Assembly: GCA_028583605.1 (NCBI GenBank)
Contig: CM053335.1
Span: forward strand, 13,237,053 to 13,301,052
Length of the DNA: 64,000 nucleotides
Direction of reading: 5' to 3'
Source of the DNA: Dastarcus helophoroides
Taxonomy: Eukaryota; Arthropoda; Insecta; Coleoptera; Bothrideridae
The translations under genes and the position numbers were made by a program. The notes below the pieces were generated by a model. It had not been told where the DNA came from. It was given only the letters and a program-made list of their open reading frames with translations, and made no database searches. Position 1 is the stretch's first letter. Every line of letters starts with the position of its first letter. Below are positions 32,841-45,714 of this stretch, piece by piece.

Positions 32841-35800
32841 GAACCTAACCCAACTCGCTCTTGGTCGATTTAGTTAGAGGGTGTTCTTAGAAGGATGTTG
32901 CTCTATGATGCCTTAAAATGTCTTGAACGAAACAGTTGTTTAGTTATTTTGGTGAACAGCTACAGTTTCTTCTTTTTTAATTTTACTGCCAAAGTGTATT
33001 GTATTTTTGTTTTAACAATTAACACAATTAATCGGTTTGCGGGAGCTACCTGTCAGCTTCGCCTCTGCTGTCAAAGGAGGTGGGGGATGCCGCTGCCAAA
33101 ATAATACCGAGTGTGTAAATTAGGAGTGATGTATGCGGTGGATTCAACCGGAGACGAGTTTTCCTTCATTTTATAATTGAGAATGACAGGCGGTGCATTA
33201 TAACGAAATTGGAATGGAATTTATCGCCGTCGAAAAGCATTAACCTTTTGGTTTTCTTTAAACATGTCTGAATAAAATAACAGTAAATATTGTCGTGACC
33301 CTGGACCTTCGATAAAGAGAGAATTTGGTTAACAAAATATTAATTGATCGTAAAAGGTCGTTTTTATGCTTCTCGCATGAAATTAAATTCTCTTGTCATA
33401 TTAATTGCATCGAATGGATGCTGAATGCTTGAATTACATGCGTCCGAGTGAATGGTATTTTAAATGGACTATATCCACGTCGGCATTAATTTCAATATAA
33501 TCGCAGTTAGATATACCAGTCCGCCTATCTTTACAAAAGGCGTCACCTATACAACTGCTTTAGTACCAAATGAATATTAATAATCTATCCCACTTAAAAT
33601 AACTTGTTTACCAGACGTATGAACGTCTAATAATATTTCAGCCAAAGAGATAATCTTTCCTCATTAAAAATTTATTACACCGTGTGTAACTAGATTTGGA
33701 TTAGGATTTTCCAGTGTTTTTGGGGATTAGAGACCTGCTGAACATAAGCTGATTAATACAAACATTGCTTTAGTTCGTTCACTTTTCAAGCAGCCTTGGA
33801 GAACTTACTAGTTCGTTCTGCTAAAATAAAGAACAGAAAATAGAATTCCGTAAGCAAGTCGTTTTCGTTTTTGGGGCTCTCGCAACGTTGGGGCTCTTGA
33901 AAGTTGGGGCCCACGCAAAGTAACACTTGCATGTCATCTTTCGGTCACATCGACCGTTTATACCTAAACAATATTTTATTTATCTCGATTGCAATGAAGA
34001 CATGTGTTATACAGTTGTGTCGCAGCTGTTGCATTATCAAGCGATGTTTTGCACGTTGATCGGGCGATTCGAATAATTGAGTACAGTTTGGCACCTATGC
34101 TCACCTCGTTTTGTATATGTCTTACACCATTCGACCATTGACCCACCACATTTCGTTTTCTACGCTATTATTCCCAACACAAACCGAACTGTTATGGACA
34201 GTCGTGTAGAATGTTGAATAAAGTTGAAATTTTAGAGTGAATCTAAGAAAATTTTATCGTATTGGCTATCGATTCCCTTAAGGAACTCAACCCCTGATGA
34301 ACTAGCCTTATCACTTTACAACAATGAAAAAAATTCTAGTGTAAGCACTGATATGAATTGTTAAAGAAATCACACGCCGACTTGGGTATTGCGACTGGGG
34401 CAATTACCTTTTAAGCTGTTGTGGGAAACATGACTTTTAAAACGGACGCCGGCGTAATTTAAGTTGTGGTAAACTTTGACAGGCACATTAAACCAACTAA
34501 AATTTTTCAAACAAACCATCACATAAATTCCTCGACAATTTCTTCAAAGTATAGAGTCATTCTGATTGCTTGCAGGACAATGGCACAGTTAACATTTCTC
34601 TGCAACATTCCCATTTCCAACGTGTCTCTATTCTCTTCTGTCGAGCTTCGGAAAGTATAATTGTATTTCCCTTTATGCCCTCGCTGGTAGAGGAAAGCAA
34701 GCTTGCAAGTAATAAATTGTAGATTTCGGCAACAGTCAACTTTTTGATGTAATTCTGACGACCTTTTGTATTGAGAGCAAAGGGCAAATGGCAAACGAAT
34801 TTCCTACAGCTTATTGATTCGCGCAATGGAATAAAACGCTCTCGGAAAATGCCTCCGGGGCGATCCGGTAAGAAGTGTTTTCAGATGAAAGGGTGAGGGT
34901 ATCGAAATTTGTAATAAAAATTTCACTCGAGTCGTTTTAATCCACCATTTTTATGACAACGTTTGTTGTTGTTTTCTCCTTAGTGCATACTTTTGCAATA
35001 GGCCAGCTCTTTTTAAGAGAAATCTGATTGTACTTTATGTCGTTTTACCTTTTGACCAAGTCTGATTGTACTTTATATCCTGTTTGCTTTTTGACCAAGT
35101 GATCGCTAATAACTTAAAAAATTCCAGTAGAATTGCTTTGTGAAGAATTCCTAATTGAGCACCCAAAACAGAAATAAGGATACACTCACACAATCAGTCT
35201 ATTAAAATGTAAAAGTTTCTGTTGAACTTTCTTAACACGGTTTTATTAGTTTTCAAATTGTTTTGTACTTGTTTAATCAGTAAATCTGGTCTACGAGATT
35301 TTTTAATCCTTAATTCCATGAGTTACCAGTTTATCAATCTGATCATGACACTAACGGAATTCATAGTTGCAAGGCCATTAAAAACAGAAAATATATCTCG
35401 CCCACGCGAAGACTATCGTTATATACTTCAGACTGTCGAGAATCGAGAAATGCACTGTCGTGCTAAACTGAAGTATCCTCACTACTTTGCCGCCGCCTCG
35501 TTGCAGGGCACACCACTCATATAAACCCGTCTCAACTGTGTCTAAGACGAAGTGGAAAAAAAAAACAACTCAACGACTATTCGCCTCCAGTTCCACTTCC
35601 ATAGAACAGCCGAAATATCTGCCTAAAATCCGAGGCATGTTTTAATTTAGACGAATGAAATATTGATATTAGGCTCACGATTGCTTCGAAACCAAATTAC
35701 GTAACGCTCTCGTGATGTTATCGTAGATTTAGGCAATAATTCTTTCGTATACGCATCTACAAATTGGTGCCAGACTAAAACTATGCCATTCCGAGAGCGG

Positions 35801-36339
35801 AAAATTATAATAGGCGGAGAAATCAGCTGAAAAATGCCTTATAAAAATTTTATGAGCCTCCTAAAAAAATATACGATTTATATTAGTTGTCAAGTTCGGT
35901 CAAAGGGCGCAGATGAATCAATTTAATTTCATTAGACTTTGATAAGAGAAGGACGTCTGAGTCTAGATAATTTAATAATTACTACTTTATTGAATGTTAT
36001 TGTGCATTAAAACACATTAAAGCTGACGTATGCATTGTGGGGGTCATTTATTATAAATCAATTATCTGGTACCAGCAAAAAATAATGTTTTGCAAGCGAA
36101 ACAAAGCGTATGGTATTACGTATTGACCAAGAAATGCAAATTAATCATAATTATGTGCATACGTAAAATTAGTTATCTTTGTACCATTTTTTTTAGTTAT
36201 TTTTGTACTAACAGCTGCAGTTAATTATGTTGGTGCACTTTTTACATCATTTACGTTTCTGTTTTATTTTATGTTGCATCAATCGATTAAAGAAATCAAA
36301 AAGGGAAAGTAGGTGTAACTATTTTTACATTAGTTTCAC
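32841..36339. other. unique sequence, no gene recognised
   Basis: The largest array-free stretch in the left half. Small features: three TTGGGGC-type repeats near 33,875-33,915, and a duplicated CTGATTGTACTTTAT word near 35,025 and 35,061. Frames at 34466-34660 (+), 34519-34794 (-), 34557-34826 (-) and 35222-35524 (+) overlap on opposite strands or lack coding signal. A possible 3' splice site (GATTGCTTGCAG near 34,575) precedes about 45 open codons but nothing recognisable. Toward 36,340-36,420 it becomes AAT-rich at the edge of the next array. Confidence 0.5.
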
Positions 36340-39300
36340 GACACACGAAATATGGAGTAATAAATAATGATAATAAATAATAATGATGATAAGTAATTAT
36401 GCGATAAAATAATACTAATATTAGGCTCTTGCTAGTCTGCTTTATATCTACATATGGTGACGTGATCACGTGACGTACCCTCTGTTGACCTATGAAGTTG
36501 CAAATAATGTTTGTTTTTTTTATGAAGAGAGCTGCTGCGACCTATGGGCGCCCTGTTAGGGGGACTTTATGGATTGATTTGTTTCTCGTTCAAATGGTCG
36601 AATGTTACTTTTTTTTCGATTCTCCAATTTTACTAAACCATCGAAATATCAAATAAGCTGGTAAAATTAATGACTGCGTTTTTGGTTTCCAACTAAAATG
36701 AAAATTTTCAAACTAACCCAAAATTTTGAAGGATTTTTTTACCAAATCACCTTTCGATATTTAGACTTTTTCTCGAGATTCTGGTAATAAATAATAGTAA
36801 TTATGCGGCAAAATAATAGTAACATTGGTTGGCTTTCGCAACTCTGCTTTACATCTACACAGGGTGACGCAATTACGTAATATACCGTCTGTTGACCTAT
36901 GAAGTTGCAAATAATGTTTGTTTTTTTTATGAAGAGAGATGCTGCGACCTATGGGCGCCCTGTTAGGGGGAGTTCATGATTTGTCTCTCGTTTAAATGGT
37001 CGAATGTTACTTTTTTTTTCGATTCTTCACTTTTACTAAACCATCCAAATATCAAATAAGCTGTTAAAATTGATGACATGACTGTTTTTTTGGTTTCCAT
37101 CTGAAATGAAAATTTCCAAACTAACCCAAAATTTTGAAGGATTTTTTTACCAAATCACCTTTCGATATTTAGACTTTTTCTCGAGATTCTGGTAATTAAT
37201 AATAGTAATTATGCGGCAAAATAATAGTAACATTGGTTGGCTTTCGCAACTCTGCTTTACATCTACACAGGGTGACGCAATTACGTGATACACCGTCTGT
37301 TGACCTGTGAAGTTGCAAATAATGTTTGTTTTTTTTTATGAAGAGAGCTGCTGCGACCTATGGGCGCCCTGTTAGGGGAAGTTTATGATTTGTCTCTCGT
37401 TTAAAGGGTCGAATTTTACTTTTTTGTTCGATTCTTTACTTTTACTAAACCATCCAAATATCAAATAAGCTGTTAAGATTGATGACATGACTGTTTTTTT
37501 GGTTTCCATCTGAAATGAAAATTTCCAAACTAACCCAAAATTTTGAAGGATTTTTTTACCAAATCACCTTTCGATATTTAGACTTTTTCTCGAGATTCTG
37601 GTAATTAATAATAGTAATTATGCGGCAAAATAATAGTAACATTGGTTGGCTTTCGCAACTCTGCTTTATATCTACACAGGGTGACGTAATTACGTGATAC
37701 ACCGTCTGTTGACCTGTGAAGTTGCAAATAATGTTCGTTTTTTTTTATGAAGAGAGCTACTGCGACCTATGGGCGCCCTGTTAGGGGGAGTTTATGATTT
37801 GTCTCTCGTTTAAATGGTCGAATATTACTTTTTTTTCGATTCTCTAATTTTACTTAACCATCCAAATATCAAATAAGCTGTTAAAATTGATGACATGACT
37901 GTTTTTTTGGTTGCCATCTGAAATGAAAATTTCCAAACTAACCCAAAATTTTGAAGGATTTTTTTACCAAATCACCTTTCGATATTTAGAATTTTCTTGA
38001 GATTCTGGTTATTAATAATAGTAATTATGCAGCAAAATAATAGTAACATTGGTTGGCTTTCGCTACTCTGCTTTATATCTGCACAGAGTGACGTAATTAC
38101 GTGATACACCATCTGCTGACCTATGAAGTTGCAAATAATGTTCGTTATTTTTTATGAAGAGAGCTGCTGCGACCTATGGGCGCCCTGTTAGGGGGAGTTT
38201 ATGATTTGTCTCTCGTTTAAAGGGTCAAATGTTGCTTTTTTTTCGGTTCTTCACTTTTACTAAACCATCCAAATATCAAATAAGCTGTTAAAATTGATGA
38301 CATGACTGTTTTTTTGGTTTCCATCTGAAATGAAAATTTCCAAACTAACCCAAAATTTTGAAGAATTTTTTTACCAAATCACCTTTCGATATTTAGACTT
38401 TCTCTCGAGATTCTGGTAATTAATAATAGTAATTATGCGGCAAAATAATAGTAACATTGGTTGGCTTTCGCAACTCTGCTTTACATCTACACAGGGTGAC
38501 GCAATTACGTGATACACCGTCTGTTGACCTATGAAGTTGCAAATAATGTTCGTTTTTTTTATGAAGAGAGCTGCTGCGACCTATGGGCGCCCTGTTAGGG
38601 GGAGTTTATGATTTGTCTCTCGTTTAAAGGGTCAAATGTTACTTTTTTTTTCTATTCTTCACTTTTACTAAACCATCCAAAGATCAAATAAGCTGTTAAG
38701 ATTGATGACATGACTGTTTTTTTGGTTTCCATCTGAAATGAAAATTTCCAAACTAACCCAAAATTTTGAAGGATTTTTTTACCAAATCACCTTTCGATAT
38801 TTAGACTTTTTCTCGAGATTCTGGTAATAAATAATAGTAATTATGTGGCAAAATAATAGTAACATTGGTTGGCTTTCGCTACTCTGCTTTATATCTGCGT
38901 ATTACCTTTCGAAATGTTGGCTTTTTTCGAAATTCTGGTAACAGATAATAATACGTAATTATGTGCCTAATAGTACCAACATTGACTTTAGCTACTCTGC
39001 TTTATATCTGCACAGGGTGACATAATTACATAATACACCATCTGTTAATCTATGAAGTTGGAAATAATATTTATTTTTTTATTAAGAGAGCTGTTGCTAC
39101 CTACAAGCGCCCTGTTAGGGGGAGTTTATGGATTGATCCGTCCCTCTCTCGTTTAAAAGGTGAAAAATCATTTTTTTTCGATTTTCTAACTTTACTAAAC
39201 CTTCCAAGTGCGCAGGTAAAATTACTGTTTGTTGTTTTTAAATGAAGTCGAAATTTCCAGACTAAACCCAAAATTTCGAAGGATTTTTTTTTACAAAATT
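36340..39300. repeat. 408-bp satellite, six regular copies plus a diverged one
   Basis: The core TATGGGCGCCCTGTTAGGGG recurs with its GGCGCC centre near 36,549, 36,956, 37,365, 37,774, 38,181 and 38,588 (spacing 407-409 bp), then as CAAGCGCCCTG near 39,108 after 520 bp. Each unit also has GTTGACCTATGAAGTTGC-like, AAAATTTTGAAGGATTTTTT-like and TTTCGATATTTAGA blocks. The segment between the TAATAGTAAC block and the GCGCCC core holds a 12-bp palindrome: ACGTGATCACGT in copy 1, ACGTAATTACGT in copies 4 and 5, broken in others. Unlike the other arrays, this unit is not built from GAAATTTCGAC words. Confidence 0.95.
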
Positions 39301-40559
39301 CGAAATTTTAACATTTGCTCGAAATATCAATGTTTAGTGTTTTGTGACAAAATTTCAAACTAGAGATTTAAATTTTTTTTACAGTTGTCTTCTCCTCGAA
39401 AATTCGACCTCTTTTCGAAATTTCGTGTTAAATTTTGAATGTTTTAGTTGCTTTTAAAATTTCTCAAATTTCGTCTTTTTTGGTGGAACGCACTGGTCCT
39501 TGGTTATCTTCAAAAATTGAAATACAAAACTTGTCCCCTGAAGCCAAGAAAGAAAAAGATTAAAGCAACCTTTGTTGTGTTTTTTAATCTTTCTTGGTTT
39601 CAGGGGACAAGTTCTGTATTTCAAATTTTTTCTTTTTAAGAACAAATTCCAGGTAGCAATATTTAAAAAATAATTCTAGTTTTAGCACACACTTACGAAA
39701 AAAATGGAAAAATTTCCAATTTAAATTTTCAATTTCCAACTTAAATTTCCAAGAAACAAAAAGCCAACATTTCCGGAAAAAAATAGATTCTGAATTTAAA
39801 GTCGAATTTTAGGTCAGGTTAGTCATAAACATTTTATGGTGAAGCTTGTAATTTTAAGTAGGAAAAAATTTGAAAAAAAAACCTCAAAATTTTTATTTAA
39901 AAAATCAACCTTTTTAATTTACCATTCACCTGTCGAGACTAATTTTTTCAATCTAATGCTATATTTTCTCTCATATTCGATTTTTTTCTTGAAATTTTGA
40001 AGCCCTAAATTTTTGGAAAAGCTTCAAATTAAAAAAAAGTCTTACATGCGTGATTAACTTGGAAATTTGGGAAGAAGGTCGAGAGAATTCCAAGAAAAAG
40101 TCGACTTTTGTTCCCAAAATTTTGACTTTTTCTTAGATTTTGCTCGAGTCTTTGCTCTTGGTTTTCGAAATGTCAACTTTTTTTTCGAAACTTCGACTTT
40201 TTTTTTGGAAATGTCGACTCTTTTCCGGAAATGGTGACTCTTTTTTGGAAATGGCGACTTTTTTCTGGAAAAATCGACTTTTTTCTGGAAAAATCGACTT
40301 TTTTCTGGAAATATCGGCTTTTTTCTTAAAATATAGACTTTTTTCCACAAATTTCTTGTTGAAACCTAATTTCTAGATATAATTTAAGGGTTTTTCAAAT
40401 TGGTTGTCTTATTTTAAATAAAGACGAAATGTTGAGAAAAAAGTCGAAATTTCGAGAAAAAAGTTGGAATTTCGTATTCAAACTTAATTTCTAGATAAAG
40501 TTTTAGGGTTTTTTTAAAGACATTTTAATTCAAATAACCAATTTAACTGAAAATGTTGA
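39301..40559. repeat. AT-rich transition with a 20-bp minisatellite
   Basis: Mostly GAAATTTCGAC-type words without a fixed unit, interrupted by copy D of the dispersed family. At 40,150-40,350 the unit CGACTTTTTTCTGGAAAAAT repeats about ten times at 20 bp. Open frames on both strands there (40054-40350 and 40140-40376) are products of the period. From 40,380 to 40,559 the sequence grades into the hairpin satellite. Confidence 0.65.
39480..39632. mobile_element. dispersed Penelope-like repeat, copy D (foldback)
   Basis: Minus-oriented tail and terminus (GGTCCTTGGTTATCTTC, then TTGAAATACAAAACTTGTCC) is followed after a few bases by AGCAACCTTTGTTGTG and the plus-oriented terminus TTTCTTGGTTTCAGGGGACA. 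The two halves form a stem of about 45 bp with few mismatches. The hammerhead segment is missing between the halves. Confidence 0.5.
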
Positions 40560-43500
40560 CTTATTCTTGGGTTTTTTCTTCAATCTTTAACATTAATCAC
40601 AAACGTTCGGTTTTTTTTTAATGTTGGGAAATACTACAACATTTCCAGTTAAGCCAAACGTTCGACTTTATTAATGTTGGGAAAAACGTCAACATTTCCA
40701 GTTAATCACAAATGTTCAATTTTTTTTAATGTTGGGAAAAACTACAACATTTCCAGCTAATCATAAACGTTCAACGTTTTTTTAAAGACATTTTATTTCA
40801 AATTCCCAATTTAACCAAAAATTTCGACATGATCTTGTCTTTCTTCCTTAATTTGGGATGTTAATCACAAACCTTCGACTTTTTTTAATGTTGGGAAAAA
40901 CTACAACATTTCCAGTTAGGCATAAACGCTCAACTTTTTTTTAATGTTGAGAAAAACGACAACATTTCCACTTAATTACAAACATTCGACTTTTTTAATG
41001 TTGGGAAAAACGTCAACATTTTCAGTTAATCACATTTTATTTCAAATTACCAATTTAACTGAAAATTTTGATTTATTTTTGACTTTTTTCTTCAATTTTT
41101 GAAATTGATCAAAAACGTTCGACTTTTTTTAATGTTGGGAAAAACTACAACATTTCCAGTTAGGCCAAACGTTCGACTTTATTTAATGTTGGGAAAAATG
41201 TTAACATTTTTTTTAATGTTGGGAAAAACTACAACATTTTCAGTTAATTACAAACGTTCAACGTTTTTTAAAAAACATTTTATTTCAAATTCCCAATCTA
41301 ACCAAAAATTCTGACATGTTCTAAACTTTCTTCTTTAATTTGGGGCGTCAATCACAAACGTTCGACTTTTTTTTAATGTTGGAAAAAACTACAACATTTT
41401 CAGTTAAGCACATCGCTCAACTTCTTTTAATGTTAAGAAAAACGACAACATTTCCAATTAATTACAAACGTTCGACTTTTTTAATATTGGGAAAAACGTC
41501 AACATTTCCAGTTAATCACAAACGTTCGACTTTTTTTAATGTTGGGAAAAACTACAACATTTCCGGTTAATGACAAACCTTCAACTATTTTAATGTTAGG
41601 AAAAACGTGAACATTTCAAGTTAATCACAAACGTTTAACTTTTTTAATGTTGGGAAAAACGTCAACATTTCCAGTTAGTCACAGATCTTTAACTTCATTT
41701 AATGTTGGGAAAAACATCAACATTTTCACTTAATCAAAAACGTTCGACCTTTGTTAATATTGGGAAAAAGATCAACATTTCCAGTTAATCACAAACGTTC
41801 TACTTTTTTAATGTTGGGAAAAATGTCAACATTTCCAGTTAATCACAAAGGTTCGAATTTTTTTCAATGCTGGGAAAAATGTTAGCATTTCCAATTAATC
41901 ATAAACGTTCGACTTTTTTTAATGTTAGGAAAAACTACAACATTTCCAGTTAATGACAAACGTTCAACTTTTTTAATGTTGGGAAAAACGTCAACATTTC
42001 CAGTTAGTCACAGATCTTTAACTTCATTTAATATTGGGAAAAACGTCAACATTTTCACTTAATCACAAACGTTCGACCTTTGTTAATATTGGGAAAAACG
42101 TCAACATTTCCAGTTAATCACAAACGTTCTACTTTTTTAATGTTGGGAAAAATGTCAACATTTCCAGTTAATCACAAAGGTTCGAATTTTTTTTAATGCT
42201 GGGAAAAACGTTAGCATTTCCAATAAATCATAAACGTTAGACTTGTTTTAATGTTGGGAAAAACTACAACATTTCCAGTTAATGACAAACGTTCAACTTT
42301 TTTAATTTTGGGAAAAACGTCAAAATTTGAAGTTAATCACTAACGTTCAACTTTTTTAATGTTGGGAAAAGCGTCAACATTTCCAGTTAGTCACAGATCT
42401 TTAACTTCATGTAATGTTGGAAAAAACGTCAACATTTTCACTTAATCACAAACGTTTGACTCTTATTAATATATTGGGAAAAATGTCAACATTTCCAGTT
42501 AATTACAAACGTTCTAGTTTTTTAATGTTGGTAAAAATGTCAACATTTCCAGTTAATCACAAAGGTTCAAATTTTTTTTAATGCTGGGAAAAACGTTAGC
42601 ATTTCCAATAAATCATAAACGTTAAACTTTTTTTAATGTTGGGAAAAACTACAACATTTCCAGTTAATGACAAACGTTCAACTTTTTTAATTTTGGGAAA
42701 AACGTCAAAATTTGAAGTTAATCACTAACGTTCAACTTTTTTAATGTTGGAAAAAGCGTCAACATTTCCAGTTAGTCACAGATCTTTAACTTCATTTAAT
42801 GTTGGGAAAAACGTCAACATTTTCACTTAATCACAAACGTTTGACTCTTATTAATATATTGGGAAAAATGTCAACATTTCCAGTTAATTACAAACGTTCT
42901 AGTTTTTTTTGGGAAAAACGTCAACATTTCCAGTTAATCACAAAGGTTCGAATTTTTTCTAACGCTGGGAAAAACGTTAGCATTTCCAATTAATCATAAA
43001 CGTTCGACTTTTTTTAATGTTGGGAAAAACTACAACATTTCCAGTTAATGACAAACGTTCAACTTTTTTAATGTTGGGAAAAACGTCAACATTTCAAGTT
43101 AATCACAAACGTTCAACTTTTTTAATGTTGGGAAAAGCGTCAACATTTCCAGTTAGTCACAGATCTTTAACTTCATTTAATGTTGGGAAAAACGTCAACA
43201 TTTTCACTTAATCACAAACGTTCGACCTTTGTTAATATTGGGAAAAACGTCAACATTTCCAGTTAATCACAAACGTTCTACTTTTTTAATGTTGGGAAAA
43301 ACGTTAGCATTTCCAATTAATCATATACGTTAGACTTTTTTTAATGTTGGGAAAAACTACAACATTTCCAGTTAATGACAAACGTTCAACTTTTTTAATG
43401 TTGGGAAAAACGTCAACATTTCAAGTTAATCACAAACGTTCAACTTTTTTAATGTTGGGAAAAACGTCAACATTTCCAGTTAGTCACAGATCTTTAACTT

Positions 43501-44190
43501 CATTTAATGTTGGGAAAAACGTCAACATTTCTACTTAATCACAAAACGTTCGATTTTTATTAATATTGGGAAAAATGTCAACATTTCCAGTTAATCACAA
43601 ACATTCTAGTTTTTTAATGTTGGGAAAAACGTCAACATTTCCAGTTAATCACAAAGGTTCGAATTTTTTTTAACGCTGGGAAAAACGTTAGCATTTCCAA
43701 TAAATCATAAACATTAGACTTTTTTTAATGTTGGGAAAAACTACAACATTTCCAATTAATGACAAACGTTCAACTTTTTTAATGTTGGGAAAAACGTCAA
43801 CATTTCAAGTTAATCACTAACGTTCAACTTTTTTAATGTTGGGAAAAACGTCAACATTTCCACTTAATCACAAACGTTCGACTTTTATTAATATTGGGAA
43901 AAATGTCAACATTTCCAGTTATTCACAAACGTTCTACTTTTTTAATGTTGGGGAAAATGTCAACATTTCCAGTTAATCACAAAGGTTCGAATTTTTTTAA
44001 TGCTGGGAAAAACGTTAACATTTCCAATTAATCACAAACGTTCAACTTTGTTAATACTGGGAAAAACGTCAACATTTTCAGTTAATTACAAACTTTCGAC
44101 TTTTTTTAATGTTGAGAAAAAAGTCAACATTTCCAACTAACCACAACTGTTCGATTTTTTAATGTTGGGAAAAACGTCAACATTTTCAGA
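40560..44190. repeat. about 54-bp hairpin satellite, roughly 60 copies
   Basis: The monomer reads, in pieces, TTTTTTAATGTTGGGAAAAA, CGTCAACATTTCCAGTTAAT, CACAAACGTTCGAC. AATGTTG and CAACATT form a 7-bp stem around a 10-nt loop (GGAAAAACGT). Variant monomers repeat in order: the CAGATCTTTAACTTCA variant lies near 41,683, 42,011, 42,394, 42,780, 43,161 and 43,487, spacing 327-386 bp, i.e. six or seven monomers per higher-order unit. Frames at 43017-43211 and 43344-43538 are such duplicates. A variant class has AATGCT with AGCATT, preserving the stem. Ends are ragged on the left and sharp near 44,190. Confidence 0.92.
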
Positions 44191-44615
44191 AAACAAACTC
44201 TCCGAGAGAACGTCAGGGCCCGGGGGTAATTATGAAGCTCGGGTCCCTGCAGTATAGTTCAGTGGAGGGACACCACTTTTATACTTTTGACGACCAGCAC
44301 CACTTTTATACTTTTGACGACCAAAATAGTTCCTCAAGTTGTCAATTTACACGTTTCACGAACCACCTCACCGGATCCCCATAAAAACCAGGCCCCAGGG
44401 CATTTGCTCCTTTGCTCCCTCTCAGCGGGCCCAACAGGAAATGTCCAAGTGTCTAAGTTTCAACTATAAATTTTGCAACAAAACGTTAATATTTCAAGTT
44501 AAAGATTGGCAAATCGATCAAAAAAACTCTAAATGTTTTTCCCTCAAAAGTTCAAATTTTCTTCCGAAGAAAATTTTTTTCCAAACCTTAACATTTCTAG
44601 AAGGAATTTTATAAA
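44191..44615. other. GC-rich spacer with hAT-like words, then AT-rich sequence
   Basis: CAGGGCCCGGGGG at 44,214 and GCTCGGGTCCCTG ending at 44,250 are imperfect inverted copies of a hAT-like start, only 37 bp apart. Nearby, ACCACTTTTATACTTTTGAC is tandemly duplicated at 44,271 and 44,299 (28-bp unit). The GC content contrasts sharply with the satellite that ends here. It may be a scar of a transposon excision or a tiny deletion derivative. From 44,460 the sequence is ordinary AT-rich. Confidence 0.35.
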
Positions 44616-45140
44616 ATTGAAATACAAATCTTGTCCCTTGAAAGCAAGCTTGGTGTCAGGGGACAAGATTTGTATTTCAATTTTTGAAGATAACCAAGGA
44701 CCAGTCCATTCCACCACAATCAAGTTCGAGTTATAGTTAACAGGCATCGTGCTTATCTACAGAAATGGATTCGTGGACTTATGAAAACCGCCTCATTAAG
44801 CATCTGAAACGTATCAATCGATTCTTAAAAAATAGAATACAAAATACACGCGAGGGCGTCCAAAAAAATTCCCGGCGCATCCACCAAATTTTGCAACGCT
44901 TTATTTTCGCAACTGAAAAGCGCTTGATTTAATAAGCTTACATTTGAGATAGTTTGCAGGTATTTAAATTAGAAGTGCCTCGGAAGGCCCCCTAGCTACA
45001 TTCCGTCGCTGTTTTTAGGTTATATTTTAATAACGCTCAGTCCTAGAGAAATTTCGTGCTAGGAAATTAAATTTTTAGTGCTTTTTTACGGAGCGTTAAT
45101 GATAAATAAAATGTAAGCTTGAAAACACAAGGAAAATAAA
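44616..45140 (+). mobile_element. dispersed Penelope-like 5' region, copy E
   Basis: A small foldback (44,616-44,681) is followed by the family tail and about 460 bp that reappear inverted, by eye about 95% identical, at 51,076-51,560. In order: CAGGGGACAAG, AACCAAGGACCAGTCC, a start codon at 44,765, a basic reading frame, then 200 bp of non-coding sequence ending GGAAAATAAA. If the family is Penelope-like, this is the end of the pseudo-LTR and the beginning of the first open frame. No reverse transcriptase or GIY-YIG domain is present. Confidence 0.55.
44765..44932 (+). pseudogene. frameshifted copy of the 68-codon mobile-element frame
   Basis: It opens MDSWTYENRLIKHLKRINRF and follows the intact frame of the inverted copy until an A-run at 44,862-44,868, which has seven A where the partner has six. 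The extra base shifts the frame and gives a stop after 55 codons. Differences from the partner before the shift (R/H, H/L, N/S, F/S) are mostly amino-acid-changing, so neither copy looks constrained. No function recognised. Confidence 0.5.
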
Positions 45141-45714
45141 GAGTTTTTTTCTGAAAAAATTCAAAAACTGATTAATATCGAGATTTTATGAATCAAATTC
45201 AACATTATTGCTTATATAACTTGGAGAAAAAAAATTCTTTTTTTCACAGGACTAAGTCCTAGTAGAAAGCAGAAGAGAGAACTTAAAGAAAGAATTTGAA
45301 ATTTAAAGAAAAACCCCTAAAGTTAATTAAATTTGAAAAAAAGACACCAAATGGTGAGAAATTCATTGAAATTAGAAAATATTTAGTCTTAACTCGGAAC
45401 AAAGGTATTTCAAGTTTATCTTCAAAATTACAAAAAAAAAGATCGAAAATACCCTTCGAGCTTTAGATTGAAATTCTAAGAGGAAAGATTAAAAATTACA
45501 GGCCTGAATGCGTAATTTTGAAATAATTAACTTGAATATGAGGATTTTTTTATAATTGATTGACTTCCTCTTCGAAATTTCTACTTAAACAGAAGCATAA
45601 CATTTTTAGAAAAAAATCGGAGTTTCAGGTTAAAATTCAAAATTTGAGAATAAATATCCTACAATATTTAGTACAACTGAAATTTTGAAGAATACTTTCC
45701 TAAGGATTGTTCGT
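45141..45714. other. AT-rich sequence, nothing recognised
   Basis: A-rich sequence without fixed repeat units, RNA genes or exons. It adjoins the inner edge of copy E. Confidence 0.5.

Noticed and set aside
40560..44190. CRISPR-like appearance of the hairpin satellite
   Set aside because: Repeats of about 54 bp directly abut, with no variable spacers between them, there are no cas genes, and the sequence context is eukaryotic.
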